Shown here: positions 1 to 8,085 of the stretch, piece after piece | Layout of the letters: the number at the start of each line of letters is the position of its first letter | Position numbering within the stretch: position 1 is the first letter of the stretch | Assembly: GCA_021732415.1 (NCBI GenBank) | Contig: JAKFVC010000077.1 | Coordinates: 47,801-111,800, forward strand | Length of the DNA: 64,000 nucleotides | Reading direction: 5' to 3' | Source of the DNA: Planctomycetaceae bacterium | GTDB taxonomy: Bacteria; Planctomycetota; Planctomycetia; Planctomycetales; Planctomycetaceae | Translations under genes and position numbers: made by a program | Notes under the pieces: generated by a model | Databases searched by the model: none | What the model was told of the DNA's origin: nothing | Seen by the model: the letters and a program-made list of their open reading frames with translations, nothing else

Positions 1-1
1 C

Positions 2-64
2 TACACCCCCGAGCAGTGGCAAGCAGTCGTGCACGGGGACGAAATGGAACACGCCGACAACTAA
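2..64 (+). CDS. C-terminal end of an unidentified protein (partial)
   Basis: An open frame enters from the left edge and stops at TAA 62-64. It gives 20 residues ending in EMEHADN. The tail is hydrophilic and acidic, and too short to assign to a family. A composite palindromic repeat begins directly after the stop, as it does behind many genes in this window. Confidence 0.55.
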   Translation, partial: YTPEQWQAVVHGDEMEHADN

Positions 65-65
65 G

Positions 66-433
66 CCGTAGGATGGTCGCATGCCCGTAGGATGGGCACC
101 TTGCCCGTCTGAGTCCGTAACAATCGACGCGAAATAGCTTCGTCCTTCGCGATCTTCGCGCAGCGCAAGGGTGGCGTTGTAAACGATTCCAAAACGCTTC
201 AATAAGCCCAATTCGGGTGCCACTGGCTATGCCAGTGCTAGTAGTCTCTCGATTCCCGATCCCGGTCCGGCAATGCACTGGCGGAGCCAGTGGCACCCGA
301 ATTCAGAGCTCTCTGGCGACCTTAGGCCTCATTGATTGATGTAAGCCGTACGCTCCGCGAAGCTCGCGTGACGCCAATCGTGTGCAACGTCGATTGTTAC
401 AGGCTCAGACAGGCAAGGTGCCCATCCTACGGC
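66..433. repeat. Composite nested palindromic (REP/BIME-like) element
   Basis: The outer arms (GTAGGATGGGCACC near 66-105 and its inverse near 415-433) enclose further inverted segments. One is a pair around CGTAACAATCGACG (about 117) and CGATTGTTACAG (about 391). The core at 215-299 is GGGTGCCACTGGC...GCCAGTGGCACCC. The same architecture recurs at 36901-37193, including the inner block GCGAAGCT-GCG followed by CGATTGTTAC. Apparent small reading frames here arise from the repeat and I do not call them genes. Confidence 0.75.
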
Positions 434-734
434 ATTACGATCAGCATCCCGGTTACACACGTCACAGGCCAACCAACCGCACTTTGCGCCCCAGTCAGGC
501 CAGGTCCAACACTGCGTATTTCCAATTGTCAAACAGTTTTGTGTTAACGAGCGCTCCACAGGGAGAGGATCCACGTTCACCTCTGTACTGTCTGACCCCA
601 CTATTGCAGCCGAATTCAAAAAAAAACCTCCCACCGAAATTTGACGTCGCGATTCTTTGACCTACATATTGGTAACGTCAGTTACGACTTTTCGGAACGA
701 GTTAGGTCCTCTGCATTTGCACAACTGAGGGCTC
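434..734. other. Intergenic region, no gene recognised
   Basis: About 300 bases between the composite repeat and the riboswitch. Short frames on both strands lack ribosome-binding sites and family signatures. It probably holds the promoter for the riboswitch-pilin transcript, but I could not choose a convincing -35/-10 pair. Confidence 0.4.
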
Positions 735-815
735 GACAAGGGCAAACCGGTCGTGAGGCCGCGACGCAAAGCCATGAGTCTTAGATATCAAAGATCGTCA
801 GGCTGCCGAAAGCTG
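735..815 (+). promoter_or_regulatory. Cyclic di-GMP-I (GEMM-I) riboswitch aptamer
   Basis: The conserved GEMM-I blocks occur in order. GGGCAAACC (740-748) is followed by a P2 stem CGGUC/GGCCG closed by a GUGA tetraloop (748-762). Next come GACGCAAAGCC (763-773), a UCUUAG receptor-like segment (778-783) and AGGCUGCC (800-807). The tetraloop/receptor arrangement and the ACGCAAAGCC motif are diagnostic of this class, which binds c-di-GMP. It lies about 190 bases upstream of the pilin start. Downstream, 828-837 (TTAGTTACGC) is complementary to 901-910 (GCGTAACTAA), a possible expression-platform helix. Whether it turns the gene on or off cannot be read from the sequence. Confidence 0.88.
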
Positions 816-1004
816 TTAATCGACGCGTTAGTTACGCCTGTGCCAATATCCGCTGTCTGTTGAGACCGCCGGCACACTGATTTGCGACGTAATCAGTCCC
901 GCGTAACTAAGCCGGTGGATTTGGGGGGGTCCCGAACTCCGGTTGCGTCGAGTTGTTCCACACCGTGCATCCTCAGGGAAGCGCAAATTCAGGAAGGCAA
1001 AGCA

Positions 1005-1466
1005 ATGATTCAGAAGAACGAAACTGTGTCGAATTCGTTGGTGGGCAAGGCTCGTCGAGGATTTACGCTGGTCGAATTGGCCGTCGTAATCGTGATCATC
1101 GGCGTGTTGGCCGCGTTCGGCGTGCCCCGGTTCATCAAGTCAGTCGAACGTTCGAAAGCCGCAGAAGCGTTCTCTTACGCCGCCGCTGTCCGCTCAGCTC
1201 AGGAACGGTACCACTCGCGTGAAGGTACCTACGCCACTGCCGTGACCGATCTGGACATCAAGTTCTCGGTGCCCAAATATTTCACGGTCGGCACGATTGC
1301 CGCTGGCACGACCAGTTCGTTGGAAGATTCCTGGTCGTTGACGTTCACTCGTACCGGGGCTTCAGCCGGTTACGGTGAATACACCATCACCTTCACCGAA
1401 GATGGTTACGACAAGGACAACAGCACGATCAACGCAATTCCCGACATCAACCCGCTCCAGACGTAA
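1005..1466 (+). CDS. Type IV pilin-like protein with prepilin leader
   Basis: A 153-residue prepilin. A short basic leader ends RRG, followed by FTLVELAVVIVIIGVLAAFG, which is the class III cleavage site plus the hydrophobic N-terminal helix with Glu at +5. The remainder looks like a small pseudopilin/major-pilin globular domain rich in Thr, Ser and Gly (SAGYGEYTITFTEDGYD). I chose ATG 1005, preceded by AGGAAGGCAA, over an in-frame start at 882 because the prepilin leader then has normal length. The c-di-GMP riboswitch upstream suggests second-messenger control of pilus or secretion-fibre production. No pilus assembly genes are adjacent, so the structure it builds is unknown. Confidence 0.82.
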   Translation: MIQKNETVSNSLVGKARRGFTLVELAVVIVIIGVLAAFGVPRFIKSVERSKAAEAFSYAAAVRSAQERYHSREGTYATAVTDLDIKFSVPKYFTVGTIAAGTTSSLEDSWSLTFTRTGASAGYGEYTITFTEDGYDKDNSTINAIPDINPLQT

Positions 1467-1513
1467 TCTGGGTGAGTTGACGTAAAGGAAACCCAGCAGC
1501 GTAAGCGGGTCCT

Positions 1514-1549
1514 CAACGGGCGGCCAGATCTTCTGACCGCCCGTTGTTT
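1514..1549 (+). terminator. Rho-independent terminator after the pilin gene
   Basis: A 10-bp perfect stem, CAACGGGCGG (1514-1523) with CCGCCCGTTG (1537-1546), has a 13-nt loop and is followed by TTTC. It lies 47 bases after the pilin stop. Confidence 0.75.
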
Positions 1550-1585
1550 CATTCTTTGGATGTTGCAGCCCCGTGGCCGGCAACT

Positions 1586-1711
1586 GGGAGGGCGAGGCTC
1601 CCGCCGAGCCTAATACGAGCTTTAGCTCGGCGTCCGCCGGAGGCATCGCACGGGCCTCCGGCGGACGCCGACCTCCGGTCGTATTAGGCTCGGCGGGAGC
1701 CTCGCCCTCCC
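1586..1711. repeat. REP pair, GGAG-head family
   Basis: The outer arms GGGAGGGCGAGGCTCCCGCC (1586-) and its perfect inverse (to 1711) enclose a second inverted pair, GGCGTCCGCCGGAGG/CCTCCGGCGGACGCC. The same element occurs in frame inside the gene at 44982-46034, and a variant occurs at 32108-32230 and 43517-43636. The peptides it would encode (EGEAPAEP, GSAGASPS) are repeat artefacts. Confidence 0.85.
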
Positions 1712-1858
1712 AACATACCATACTCACACTATCCCCTCCGACACACTGGCGACTCTCCGCAATCATGTCATAGAATGCCACGATTCTGTCCGCCCCCATT
1801 CGAACTCCAGCGGAACAAGTTCGACGGACATGTCTCCCCACACTCACCTGAGGAATCT

Positions 1859-3901
1859 ATGCGACACTGTCGACTTGGTGTGTTCAGCCTGTTGCTGCTG
1901 GCCACGCCGCTGTTTGCTGCCGAGTTGCCCAAGCCGTTCGTCACGGGTTTGAAAAATCCAGAATCGGTGTGCCTCGGCCCCGATGGTCTGTTGTATGTCA
2001 CGGAAATCGGCGACTTCGATAAAGATGGCGACGGTGGCGTGACCGTCATCGGTAAGGACGGCAAGGCGACTCCCTTCGCGACCAAGTTGGACGACCCCAA
2101 GGGGATCGTGACCGGTCGCGATGGATTCTTCGTCACCGACAAGAAGCGCGTCGTGAAGGTCGATTTTAAGGGGAAGGTGACGACTCTGATCGCCACCGAG
2201 AAATTCCCCGTTCCTCCGTTGTTCCTGAACGATATCGAATTGGATATTGAAAACGGGATGCTCTACATCAGCGATTCCGGTGATCTCGACAAGGACAAGC
2301 CGGCCAAAGGTGCGGTCTTCCGCTATGACATCCGCATCGACAAGCTCGACCTGATCGTCTCCAACAAGACTCTTCCTGAGCTGAAAACACCCAATGGCCT
2401 GGTGATGGACGGAGCGGCCAATCTGCTAATGGCCGACTTCGCCAGCGGGTTCCTCTATCGCATCAAGCTCGCCGATCTTTCGAGCAAAAAGATCGGCGAA
2501 GGATTTAAAGGCGGGGACGGTTTGACGTGGGATAAAAACGGCCAGCTCTTTATCAGCTCATGGGAAATCGGCAACGTGCAGGCGATTCCTCGCCCCGGAC
2601 AAAAGTCGGTGATGTTCGCCGAGAAGTTCCAGTCCGCAGCCGATACTTGCATCGATGCTTCCGGTCTCAATCTGATCGTCCCCGACATGAAAGCGGGCAC
2701 GCTGACCGCGCTGACGACTCAGATTCCCGGTTGGGAAGTTGACAAGACCCCGTTGGCAATCAAGACCGAAGTGGCATTCCCCAATCTGCAATTCACCGGC
2801 TGGAGTCCCGCAGATGACGCGGGCATCCCGACTCCGTTGCGTCCCATCCTGTTGACCCATTTCGGAGACGGTTCCAATCGCATCGTCGTTCCGACTCAAC
2901 AGGGTGTGATCCACGTCTTCCCGAACGATGACGCTGCCACGAAGACGGAGATTTTCCTCGATATCACCGACCGAGTGCGTTATCTCGACAAGCAGAACGA
3001 AGAAGGTCTGCTAGGCCTGGCGTTCCATCCCAAGTTCAAGACGAACGGCGAGTTCTTCGTCTTCTACACCGACAAAAAGGCCGAGATGGCCAACGTGGTC
3101 TCGCGGTTCAAAGTCAGCAAGAAGGACCCCAAGAAGGCCGATCCCGCTTCGGAAGAAGAGATCATTCGCTTCGAAAAGCCGTTCTGGAATCATGACGGCG
3201 GATCGATCGCCTTCGGTCCCGATGGCTACCTCTATATCACCCACGGAGACGGCGGCAATGCCAACGATCCGCACGAGAATGGCCAGAATCTGAAGACGAT
3301 TCTCGGCAAGGTCCTGCGTCTGGACATCGACAAAAAGGACAAGGGCAAGAACTACTCCATTCCGAAGGACAACCCCTTCGTCGACACGAAGGAAGCGGCC
3401 CCCGAAGTCTGGGCCTACGGCCTGCGAAATATCTGGCGCATGGCTTTCGACCGCAGCACGGGTGCGTTGTGGGCCGGCGACGTCGGTCAGAATCTCTACG
3501 AAGAGATCAACATCCTGAAGTCGGGCGGCAACTACGGCTGGAACCCGCGTGAGGCGCTCCATCCGTTCGGCCAGAAGAGTGTCGATGTGAATCCCAAGAT
3601 GATCGAACCGATCTGGGAATACCACCACGACGTCGGCAAGTCGATCACCGGTGGCGTCGTCTATCGCGGCACAAAGCTTCCAGAACTGGCGGGCAGCTAC
3701 CTGTATGCCGACTACGTTTCGTCCCACGTCTGGGCACTGACCTATAACGCCAAGCTCGGCCGAGTCGTCGCCAACCGCGAGATCTCGAGTGCCAACGTGC
3801 CAATCTTGTCCTTCGGTGAAGACCAGGACGGCGAGGCGTACCTGTTGACGTTTTCAGCATCGGGCAAGGGCATTTACCGATTGGTGAAGGCCGCCGAGTA
3901 A
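1859..3901 (+). CDS. Secreted PQQ-type sugar dehydrogenase fused to an N-terminal propeller domain
   Basis: A 680-residue exported protein. Its start at ATG 1859 gives a clean signal peptide (MRHCRLGVFSLLLLATPLFA|AE). An upstream in-frame start at 1775 would bury it. Residues about 30-300 resemble an SMP-30/NHL-type six-bladed propeller (LYVTEIGDFDKDG; ELDIENGMLYISDSG). Residues about 330-675 match the glucose/sorbosone dehydrogenase fold: EEGLLGLAFHPKF, NHDGGSIAFGPDGYLYI with the probable catalytic His, GDVGQNLYEEIN, and GGNYGWNPREA. Members oxidise sugars or are only propeller-like relatives, and substrate and PQQ use are not certain here. It is a single-gene unit bounded by repeats. Confidence 0.85.
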   Translation: MRHCRLGVFSLLLLATPLFAAELPKPFVTGLKNPESVCLGPDGLLYVTEIGDFDKDGDGGVTVIGKDGKATPFATKLDDPKGIVTGRDGFFVTDKKRVVKVDFKGKVTTLIATEKFPVPPLFLNDIELDIENGMLYISDSGDLDKDKPAKGAVFRYDIRIDKLDLIVSNKTLPELKTPNGLVMDGAANLLMADFASGFLYRIKLADLSSKKIGEGFKGGDGLTWDKNGQLFISSWEIGNVQAIPRPGQKSVMFAEKFQSAADTCIDASGLNLIVPDMKAGTLTALTTQIPGWEVDKTPLAIKTEVAFPNLQFTGWSPADDAGIPTPLRPILLTHFGDGSNRIVVPTQQGVIHVFPNDDAATKTEIFLDITDRVRYLDKQNEEGLLGLAFHPKFKTNGEFFVFYTDKKAEMANVVSRFKVSKKDPKKADPASEEEIIRFEKPFWNHDGGSIAFGPDGYLYITHGDGGNANDPHENGQNLKTILGKVLRLDIDKKDKGKNYSIPKDNPFVDTKEAAPEVWAYGLRNIWRMAFDRSTGALWAGDVGQNLYEEINILKSGGNYGWNPREALHPFGQKSVDVNPKMIEPIWEYHHDVGKSITGGVVYRGTKLPELAGSYLYADYVSSHVWALTYNAKLGRVVANREISSANVPILSFGEDQDGEAYLLTFSASGKGIYRLVKAAE

Positions 3902-3930
3902 CCTCACACGCGAGTGCCCGAGAAAAGAGC

Positions 3931-3968
3931 AGGGCGGCGCCGGTCTTCGAACCAGCGCCGCCCTGTTG
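3931..3968 (+). terminator. Terminator hairpin after the dehydrogenase
   Basis: The 10-bp stem AGGGCGGCGC (3931-3940) pairs with GCGCCGCCCT (3955-3964) across a 14-nt loop and is followed by GTTG. There is no real U-tract, so it is either an imperfect terminator or a 3' protective hairpin. Confidence 0.5.
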
Positions 3969-3973
3969 CGTAT

Positions 3974-4081
3974 CGTGGGACGGGTCTCCAGGCCCGTCCG
4001 TCCCACATTTTTCCGCTCTTACAACCTTTGACAGGCGCGCCAAATCGACGGGGACGGACGGGCCTGGAGACCCGTCCCACG
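3974..4081. repeat. REP pair, GTGGGACGGGTCTCC family
   Basis: CGTGGGACGGGTCTCCAGG at 3974 is repeated inverted, ending at 4081, each arm containing its own small palindrome GACGGG...CCCGTC. Other copies lie at 20046-20254, in the outer arms of 36901-37193, and around the RAYT gene (46936-46976 and 47794-47834). They sit directly behind gene ends. Confidence 0.85.
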
Positions 4082-4179
4082 GATGCGTCACACCATTGAC
4101 AATTTCGGCGAACCCACCATGATCACTTGGTGTCCGCATTTCATGAAAACGTCGCAAAAAACCAACACAAAGGCTCGAG

Positions 4180-4971
4180 ATGACGTCCATCCGCTGTTGG
4201 CAGGTTGATGCCTTTACAAATCGAGCCTTCGGTGGCAACGCGGCCGCAGTCTGCTGGCTGGACACCGAGGCCGACCCCGCCTGGATGCAGGCCGTCGCGG
4301 GCGAGATGAACCTCTCCGAAACCGCATTCGTACGCCGAGTTGAAGACGGGCTCGAGCTCCGCTGGTTCACGCCAACCGTCGAGGTCGACCTGTGCGGTCA
4401 CGCGACTCTGGCCACCTGCCACGCGTTATGGTCTGCAGGCATCGTCACTCCCGATGAACCGTTACGGTTCCACACCAAGAGCGGCCTGCTGACCTGCCGG
4501 AAAAATGGCAGCTTTATTGAACTCGACTTCCCCGCGACACCCGCCGCTCCAGCTGCGCCTCCACCCGGCTTGCTGGAGGCCTTGGGAGTCAAACCGGTCT
4601 TCGTGGGCAAAACAAGGTTCGATTACCTTGTCGTCCTCGATTCACCACAAGCCGTGCTCGCAGTGCGGCCAGACTACGCCAAGCTCGGCGAAATCCCTTG
4701 CCGCGGCGTGATCGTCACCGCCCGGGCAAGTGACGGTGAATTCGATTTCGTCTCACGGTTCTTCGCCCCCGCGGTCGGTGTGAATGAGGATCCCGTCTGC
4801 GGTTCAGCACACTGTTGCCTCACGCCGTATTGGGCCGAACAACTCGGCAAGACCACGCTGATGGCTCATCAAGTCTCAGAACGTGGCGGCGTGCTGCGAT
4901 TGCAGCTCAAAGGCGACCGAGTGATCCTGGGCGGACAAGCTGTGACGATCTGGCACGGGGAGCTGCTATGA
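4180..4971 (+). CDS. PhzF-family isomerase/epimerase-like protein
   Basis: 263 residues, the normal length of the PhzF/diaminopimelate-epimerase-like fold. N-terminal signature: QVDAFTNRAFGGNAAAV. The catalytic Glu lies in NLSETAFV (E47). Other conserved segments are RWFTPTVEVDLCGHATLA (about 68-86) and NEDPVCGSAHCCL in the C-terminal half. These enzymes are cytosolic cofactor-free isomerases. PhzF itself acts in phenazine synthesis, but most homologues, including this one with no phenazine genes nearby, have unknown substrates. The stop overlaps the next start (ATGA at 4968), giving a translationally coupled three-gene operon. Confidence 0.85.
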   Translation: MTSIRCWQVDAFTNRAFGGNAAAVCWLDTEADPAWMQAVAGEMNLSETAFVRRVEDGLELRWFTPTVEVDLCGHATLATCHALWSAGIVTPDEPLRFHTKSGLLTCRKNGSFIELDFPATPAAPAAPPPGLLEALGVKPVFVGKTRFDYLVVLDSPQAVLAVRPDYAKLGEIPCRGVIVTARASDGEFDFVSRFFAPAVGVNEDPVCGSAHCCLTPYWAEQLGKTTLMAHQVSERGGVLRLQLKGDRVILGGQAVTIWHGELL

Positions 4972-5393
4972 CACGTCCGATTCAAGTCAACAGTCTGACC
5001 GAAGACCAGATCCTACAGTTGTACGGTCTCTACCAGAAGGAATGGTGGTCGAACCGGCGGACGCTTGAAGAAGCACGGATTGTCGTCGCACATTCATCCA
5101 TGCTGATCGGACTCGTCGAACCGGATACGCAACGGCTCGTGGGCTTTTGCCGGCTACTGACGGACTTCGTCTTCCGCGGCACGATTCTCGATGTCATCGT
5201 CGCCGAAGACTGGCGCGACCGGGGACTCGGACGGCAGTTGCTGGACTCTGTCCTGACTCACCCACGATTAAAAACCGTCCAGACATTATGGCTCTGTTGC
5301 CTGCCTGACATGGTCGAGTTCTACCGCAAATGGGGCTTCGACATCATGGGCGAGGAAATCGTCTGGATGCAGAGGGACCACTACGCCAAATGA
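4968..5393 (+). CDS. GNAT-family N-acetyltransferase
   Basis: 141 residues with the acetyl-CoA-binding GNAT core: a strand ending GFCRLLTDFVFRGTILDVIVAEDWRDRGLGRQLLD (about 54-88). The pyrophosphate-binding loop DRGLGRQL corresponds to the Q/RxxGxG/A motif. The C-terminal part, FYRKWGFDIMGEE, is the usual beta6-7 segment. The ATG overlaps the PhzF-like stop (ATGA), and its own stop overlaps the following start, so all three proteins are probably made together. The acceptor substrate cannot be read from the sequence. Confidence 0.88.
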   Translation: MTRPIQVNSLTEDQILQLYGLYQKEWWSNRRTLEEARIVVAHSSMLIGLVEPDTQRLVGFCRLLTDFVFRGTILDVIVAEDWRDRGLGRQLLDSVLTHPRLKTVQTLWLCCLPDMVEFYRKWGFDIMGEEIVWMQRDHYAK

Positions 5394-5785
5394 GTACCCA
5401 CCGCCAAACCTATTCCACCGGCACGCCGTGGGAGAAAGCCGTCTGCTACTCGCGCGCCGTCCGAGTCGGCGTCCACATTTTCGTCTCAGGCACGACGGCC
5501 TCGAACGAGCAAGGCGAAACAGTGGCCGTGGGCGACGCCTATCAACAGGCCGTCTATGCTCTGAGAAAGATAGAACTCGCGCTCTCAGAAGTCGGGGCTA
5601 GCCTCAGCGACGTGGTCCGCACGCGAATGTTCGTGACAGATATCAGCCGCTGGGAAGAGATCGGTCGAGCTCACGCGGAGTTCTTCGCAGGCATCGATCC
5701 GGCAGCAACGATGGTCGAAGTGAGCCGCCTCGTGAATCCCGATCACCTTGTCGAAATCGAAGTCGACGCAGTGATCGGGGAGTAG
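5390..5785 (+). CDS. RidA/YjgF-family protein (enamine/imine deaminase-like)
   Basis: 131 residues, typical of the trimeric YjgF/YER057c/UK114 family. The core carries HIFVSGTTASNEQGETVAVGDAYQQ, the Arg-containing DVVRTRMFVTDI, and the C-terminal Glu in VEIEVDAVI. RidA hydrolyses reactive enamine/imine intermediates made by PLP enzymes. Start ATG 5390 overlaps the GNAT stop. The position as third gene of a coupled operon with an isomerase and an acetyltransferase suggests a small metabolite-processing set, but the pathway is unknown. Confidence 0.85.
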   Translation: MSTHRQTYSTGTPWEKAVCYSRAVRVGVHIFVSGTTASNEQGETVAVGDAYQQAVYALRKIELALSEVGASLSDVVRTRMFVTDISRWEEIGRAHAEFFAGIDPAATMVEVSRLVNPDHLVEIEVDAVIGE

Positions 5786-5790
5786 GCGCC

Positions 5791-5814
5791 CGTGGCCGAC
5801 GCTGCCAGCGTCGG
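5791..5814. repeat. Single REP, GTGGCCGACGCTG family
   Basis: One palindrome, GTGGCCGACGCTGCCAGCGT, lies between the convergent RidA and fabF stops. Paired copies of the same family are at 24497-24600, 40037-40096 and 42565-42624. As a hairpin between convergent genes it may also protect the 3' ends. Confidence 0.75.
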
Positions 5815-5821
5815 TGCCGGT

Positions 5822-7108
5822 TCAATTCCCCGTATATCGTGAAAACACCAGCGAAATATTCTGCCCGCCGAAACCAAAGCTGTTCGACAACGCGTTATCG
5901 ACCTTGGCATCTCGAGCGGCGTTCGCGACGTAATCCAGATCGCATTCCGGATCGGGCGTCTCGTAATTCATCGTCGGCGGAAGCGCACCGCGATTGATGG
6001 TCAGGAGGCACGTGATGGCTTCCACGCTACCCGCCGCAGCAATCAGGTGACCCATCATGCTCTTGATGCTCGACACCGGAATGTTGTATGCGTTGGCACC
6101 AAACGCCTGCTTGATCGCCAGGGTCTCGACCTTGTCGTTGACCTCGGTACTCGTGCCGTGGGCGTTGATGTAATGAATGTCATCCGGGTTCAGCGAGGCA
6201 TCTCGCAATGCCATATTGATGCACGACACGGCCCCACGACCTTCAGGATGCGTATCAGTAATCCGGAACGCATCAGCCGTCGAACCGTAGCCGGAGATCT
6301 CACCCCAGATGTGAGCACCACGCGCCAAGGCGTGTTCGAGCTCTTCCAGAATCACCATCCCGGCACCTTCGCCCAGGACGAAACCATCACGATTCTTATC
6401 GAACGGACGAGACGCCCCCTTGGGGTCATCGTTGTTGGTCGACAGCGCGGTCAACAGGTTGAACCCAGTGACGCCAAACGGGTGAATCATGCTATGAGCA
6501 CCACCCGACAACATCACATCCGCATCACCGCGACGAATGATTTCGGTCGCTTCACCAATCGCCTGGCTGGAAGCAGCACACGCGGTCAACGAATTCAGAT
6601 TCGGGCCTTGTGCGTTGAACAGCGCTGCCAGGTGACCGGCGGGCATGTTGGGCTCTTGTTCCAACTCAGCCTGCGCATTCAGTTCCTGCAGTCCACTTCG
6701 AGCAAACTCACCCAGGTCGAGTTCGCCGTTCTTGTGAGCAGACGCGATGATCGACATGAACACGTGGAAGTTCTGAGCTCCCTCGCCAGCACCCAGGTAG
6801 ACACCAAAGCGGGCGGGGTCGAGCGGGCTTTCGAGCAATCGCGAACTCTTCACGGCATCCACAGCCGCGCCGATCGCGAATCGAATATTGCGGCCGGTGT
6901 GCTGAAAAATCTCGGGCTGATCGATCCACTTGGCGAAGTCGTAATTCTTGACTTCAGCCGCGATCTTCGTGGGGAAATTGGAAGCGTCGAAGTGCGTAAT
7001 GCGACCAATGCCGCTGCCTCCGGCCAGCATCGCATTCCACGTTTCTTCAATCGAATTGCCCAGGGGAGTAATGGCTCCCATCCCGGTTACTACAACACGT
7101 CGTCGCAT
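5822..7108 (-). CDS. fabF: Beta-ketoacyl-ACP synthase II (FabF-like)
   Basis: 428 residues, a condensing enzyme that elongates acyl-ACP with malonyl-ACP. The thiolase fold begins VVVTGMGAITPLG. The active-site triad is complete: Cys177 in LTACAASSQ, His317 in NAHGTSTEVND and His354 in MMGHLIAAAG. It is slightly longer than E. coli FabF, with extra residues around 135-160. It is the last gene of a minus-strand operon with ACP, FabG and two FabZ-like dehydratases. No fabD, fabH or fabI lies nearby, so the cluster may be an accessory system, perhaps for specialised lipids, rather than the housekeeping one (inference). Confidence 0.88.
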   Translation of the reverse strand: MRRRVVVTGMGAITPLGNSIEETWNAMLAGGSGIGRITHFDASNFPTKIAAEVKNYDFAKWIDQPEIFQHTGRNIRFAIGAAVDAVKSSRLLESPLDPARFGVYLGAGEGAQNFHVFMSIIASAHKNGELDLGEFARSGLQELNAQAELEQEPNMPAGHLAALFNAQGPNLNSLTACAASSQAIGEATEIIRRGDADVMLSGGAHSMIHPFGVTGFNLLTALSTNNDDPKGASRPFDKNRDGFVLGEGAGMVILEELEHALARGAHIWGEISGYGSTADAFRITDTHPEGRGAVSCINMALRDASLNPDDIHYINAHGTSTEVNDKVETLAIKQAFGANAYNIPVSSIKSMMGHLIAAAGSVEAITCLLTINRGALPPTMNYETPDPECDLDYVANAARDAKVDNALSNSFGFGGQNISLVFSRYTGN

Positions 7109-7260
7109 AATTCTCGGCCTCGATCAGTGAGGTTTTTCAGCGCTGCTGTCCCTCAGCAAACAATCTTGCGAGGTTCTGCAAACCGCTGAAAAATCCTGAA
7201 GTCGATTACATTTATAACACAGTCGGCGATGCACTCGAAGACGGGTTTCGCGCCTGACCC

Positions 7261-7347
7261 GTAGAAGAATTCGTAAGAATTCTTGTATTTTCACCCGGCA
7301 GCTTGCGTCTGTCCGTATGCGGCGGAAGTCTTACGACGTTCCGCTAC
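7261..7347. repeat. REP pair, GTAGAAGAATTCGTAAG family
   Basis: GTAGAAGAATTCGTAAGAAT at 7261 is answered by an imperfect inverse GTCTTACGACGTTCCGCTAC ending at 7347. The second copy lies at 11518-11578. The terminal CTAC (GTAG on the minus strand) contains the TAG stop of the fabZ-like gene. Confidence 0.75.
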
Positions 7348-7853
7348 GACGCCGGCTCTGCCGCGGGTGTCGAACCATCTCCCGCTTTACCCACATTCAT
7401 CACGCCCATCAGCCGCATGCTGAAGACAAAATTCTTCTGGTCGATCATGGGCCCCGATGGACCATTCACCGACTGATCGACGTGGGCAAAAAATATTTCG
7501 CCTTCTGCCACCAGCCGATCGCCAATCTTCGCGGTGACCTCGGTCAGCCCACCTTCAGGGCGAACATCCACCAGCTTGGCATGATAGGTCAGCGTATCGC
7601 CCGGCACGACCCAGCTATGAAACGTCATCTTGGGAATTTTCCCCAGAATAACGACATGCTTAAAGTCATTCGTCGCACCCAGCAAAATGCCGCCCGTCTG
7701 CGCCAGACCTTCAATGATCAACGACCCTGGCATCACAGGGAAACCAGGATAATGATCGTGCAGATGCTCTTCGGCGAGACTCACGTTCTTCACCGAAGTG
7801 GCATGAGAACCACTTTGAAAATCCGTGAATTTATCAATCCACATCCAGCGCAT
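7344..7853 (-). CDS. fabZ: 3-hydroxyacyl-ACP dehydratase, FabZ-like (first of two)
   Basis: 169 residues with a single hot-dog fold. The catalytic His34 and Glu48 occur in DHYPGFPVMPGSLIIEGLAQ. It dehydrates 3-hydroxyacyl-ACP to trans-2-enoyl-ACP. The open frame extends 35 codons upstream, but that part translates a repeat (7913-7978), so I place the start at ATG 7853; ATG 7844 is an alternative. The C-terminal tail (TPAAEPAS) ends at a TAG that lies inside a REP head, so the original C terminus may have been altered. It sits between ACP and fabF genes in the operon. Confidence 0.83.
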   Translation of the reverse strand: MRWMWIDKFTDFQSGSHATSVKNVSLAEEHLHDHYPGFPVMPGSLIIEGLAQTGGILLGATNDFKHVVILGKIPKMTFHSWVVPGDTLTYHAKLVDVRPEGGLTEVTAKIGDRLVAEGEIFFAHVDQSVNGPSGPMIDQKNFVFSMRLMGVMNVGKAGDGSTPAAEPAS

Positions 7854-7871
7854 GCGAAAGATCTTTCGTCC

Positions 7872-7894
7872 GTAGCCTGACTCTCCAGAGTCGG
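7872..7894. repeat. Single REP, GTAGCCCGACTC family (variant)
   Basis: GTAGCCTGACTCTCCAGAGT followed by CGGG lies directly upstream of the fabZ-like start. Full copies of this family are at 8841-8902, 13142-13267, 41511-41577, 46031-46092 and 52756-52824. Confidence 0.65.
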
Positions 7895-7912
7895 GCGAGT
7901 CGCCATTGAAAT

Positions 7913-7978
7913 GTAGCCACGTTCGCCAGAACGTGGGGCCGTTCTGCGCGCAACCCACACTCTGGCGAGTGTGGCTAC
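7913..7978. repeat. REP pair, GTAGCCACGCTCG family
   Basis: GTAGCCACGTTCGCCAGAAC (7913-) and its inverse ending CTAC at 7978 each contain a short palindrome around CGCCAG. A compact single copy is at 43376-43405 and a decayed copy at 62827-62894. This copy lies in the fabZ 5' region and creates an artefactual N-terminal extension of that frame. Confidence 0.8.
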
Positions 7979-8085
7979 GATCAAGCGGCTACAGCAAAAG
8001 CAGAAGACGGAAGGCGCGGCGGGGCCTTCCGAACTTCAATGATTTACGATCGCAAAATTGGCCCGCACGTCAACTGGGCAACCGC

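Noticed and set aside
329..660. Several overlapping frames of 70-100 codons on both strands
   Set aside because: They overlap the composite palindrome, lack start signals and show no family features.
1573..1773. 66-codon frame encoding EGEAPAEP/GSAGASPS-type peptides
   Set aside because: It is the translation of a REP pair and has no ribosome-binding site. Such peptides recur wherever this repeat occurs.
3011..3727. 238-codon minus-strand frame inside the dehydrogenase gene
   Set aside because: It is a shadow of the plus-strand gene in a GC-rich region, with biased composition and no domain.
6047..7189. 380-codon plus-strand frame opposite fabF
   Set aside because: It is antisense to a gene with a complete active site, and its residues (many Arg, His, Gln) are typical of a shadow frame.
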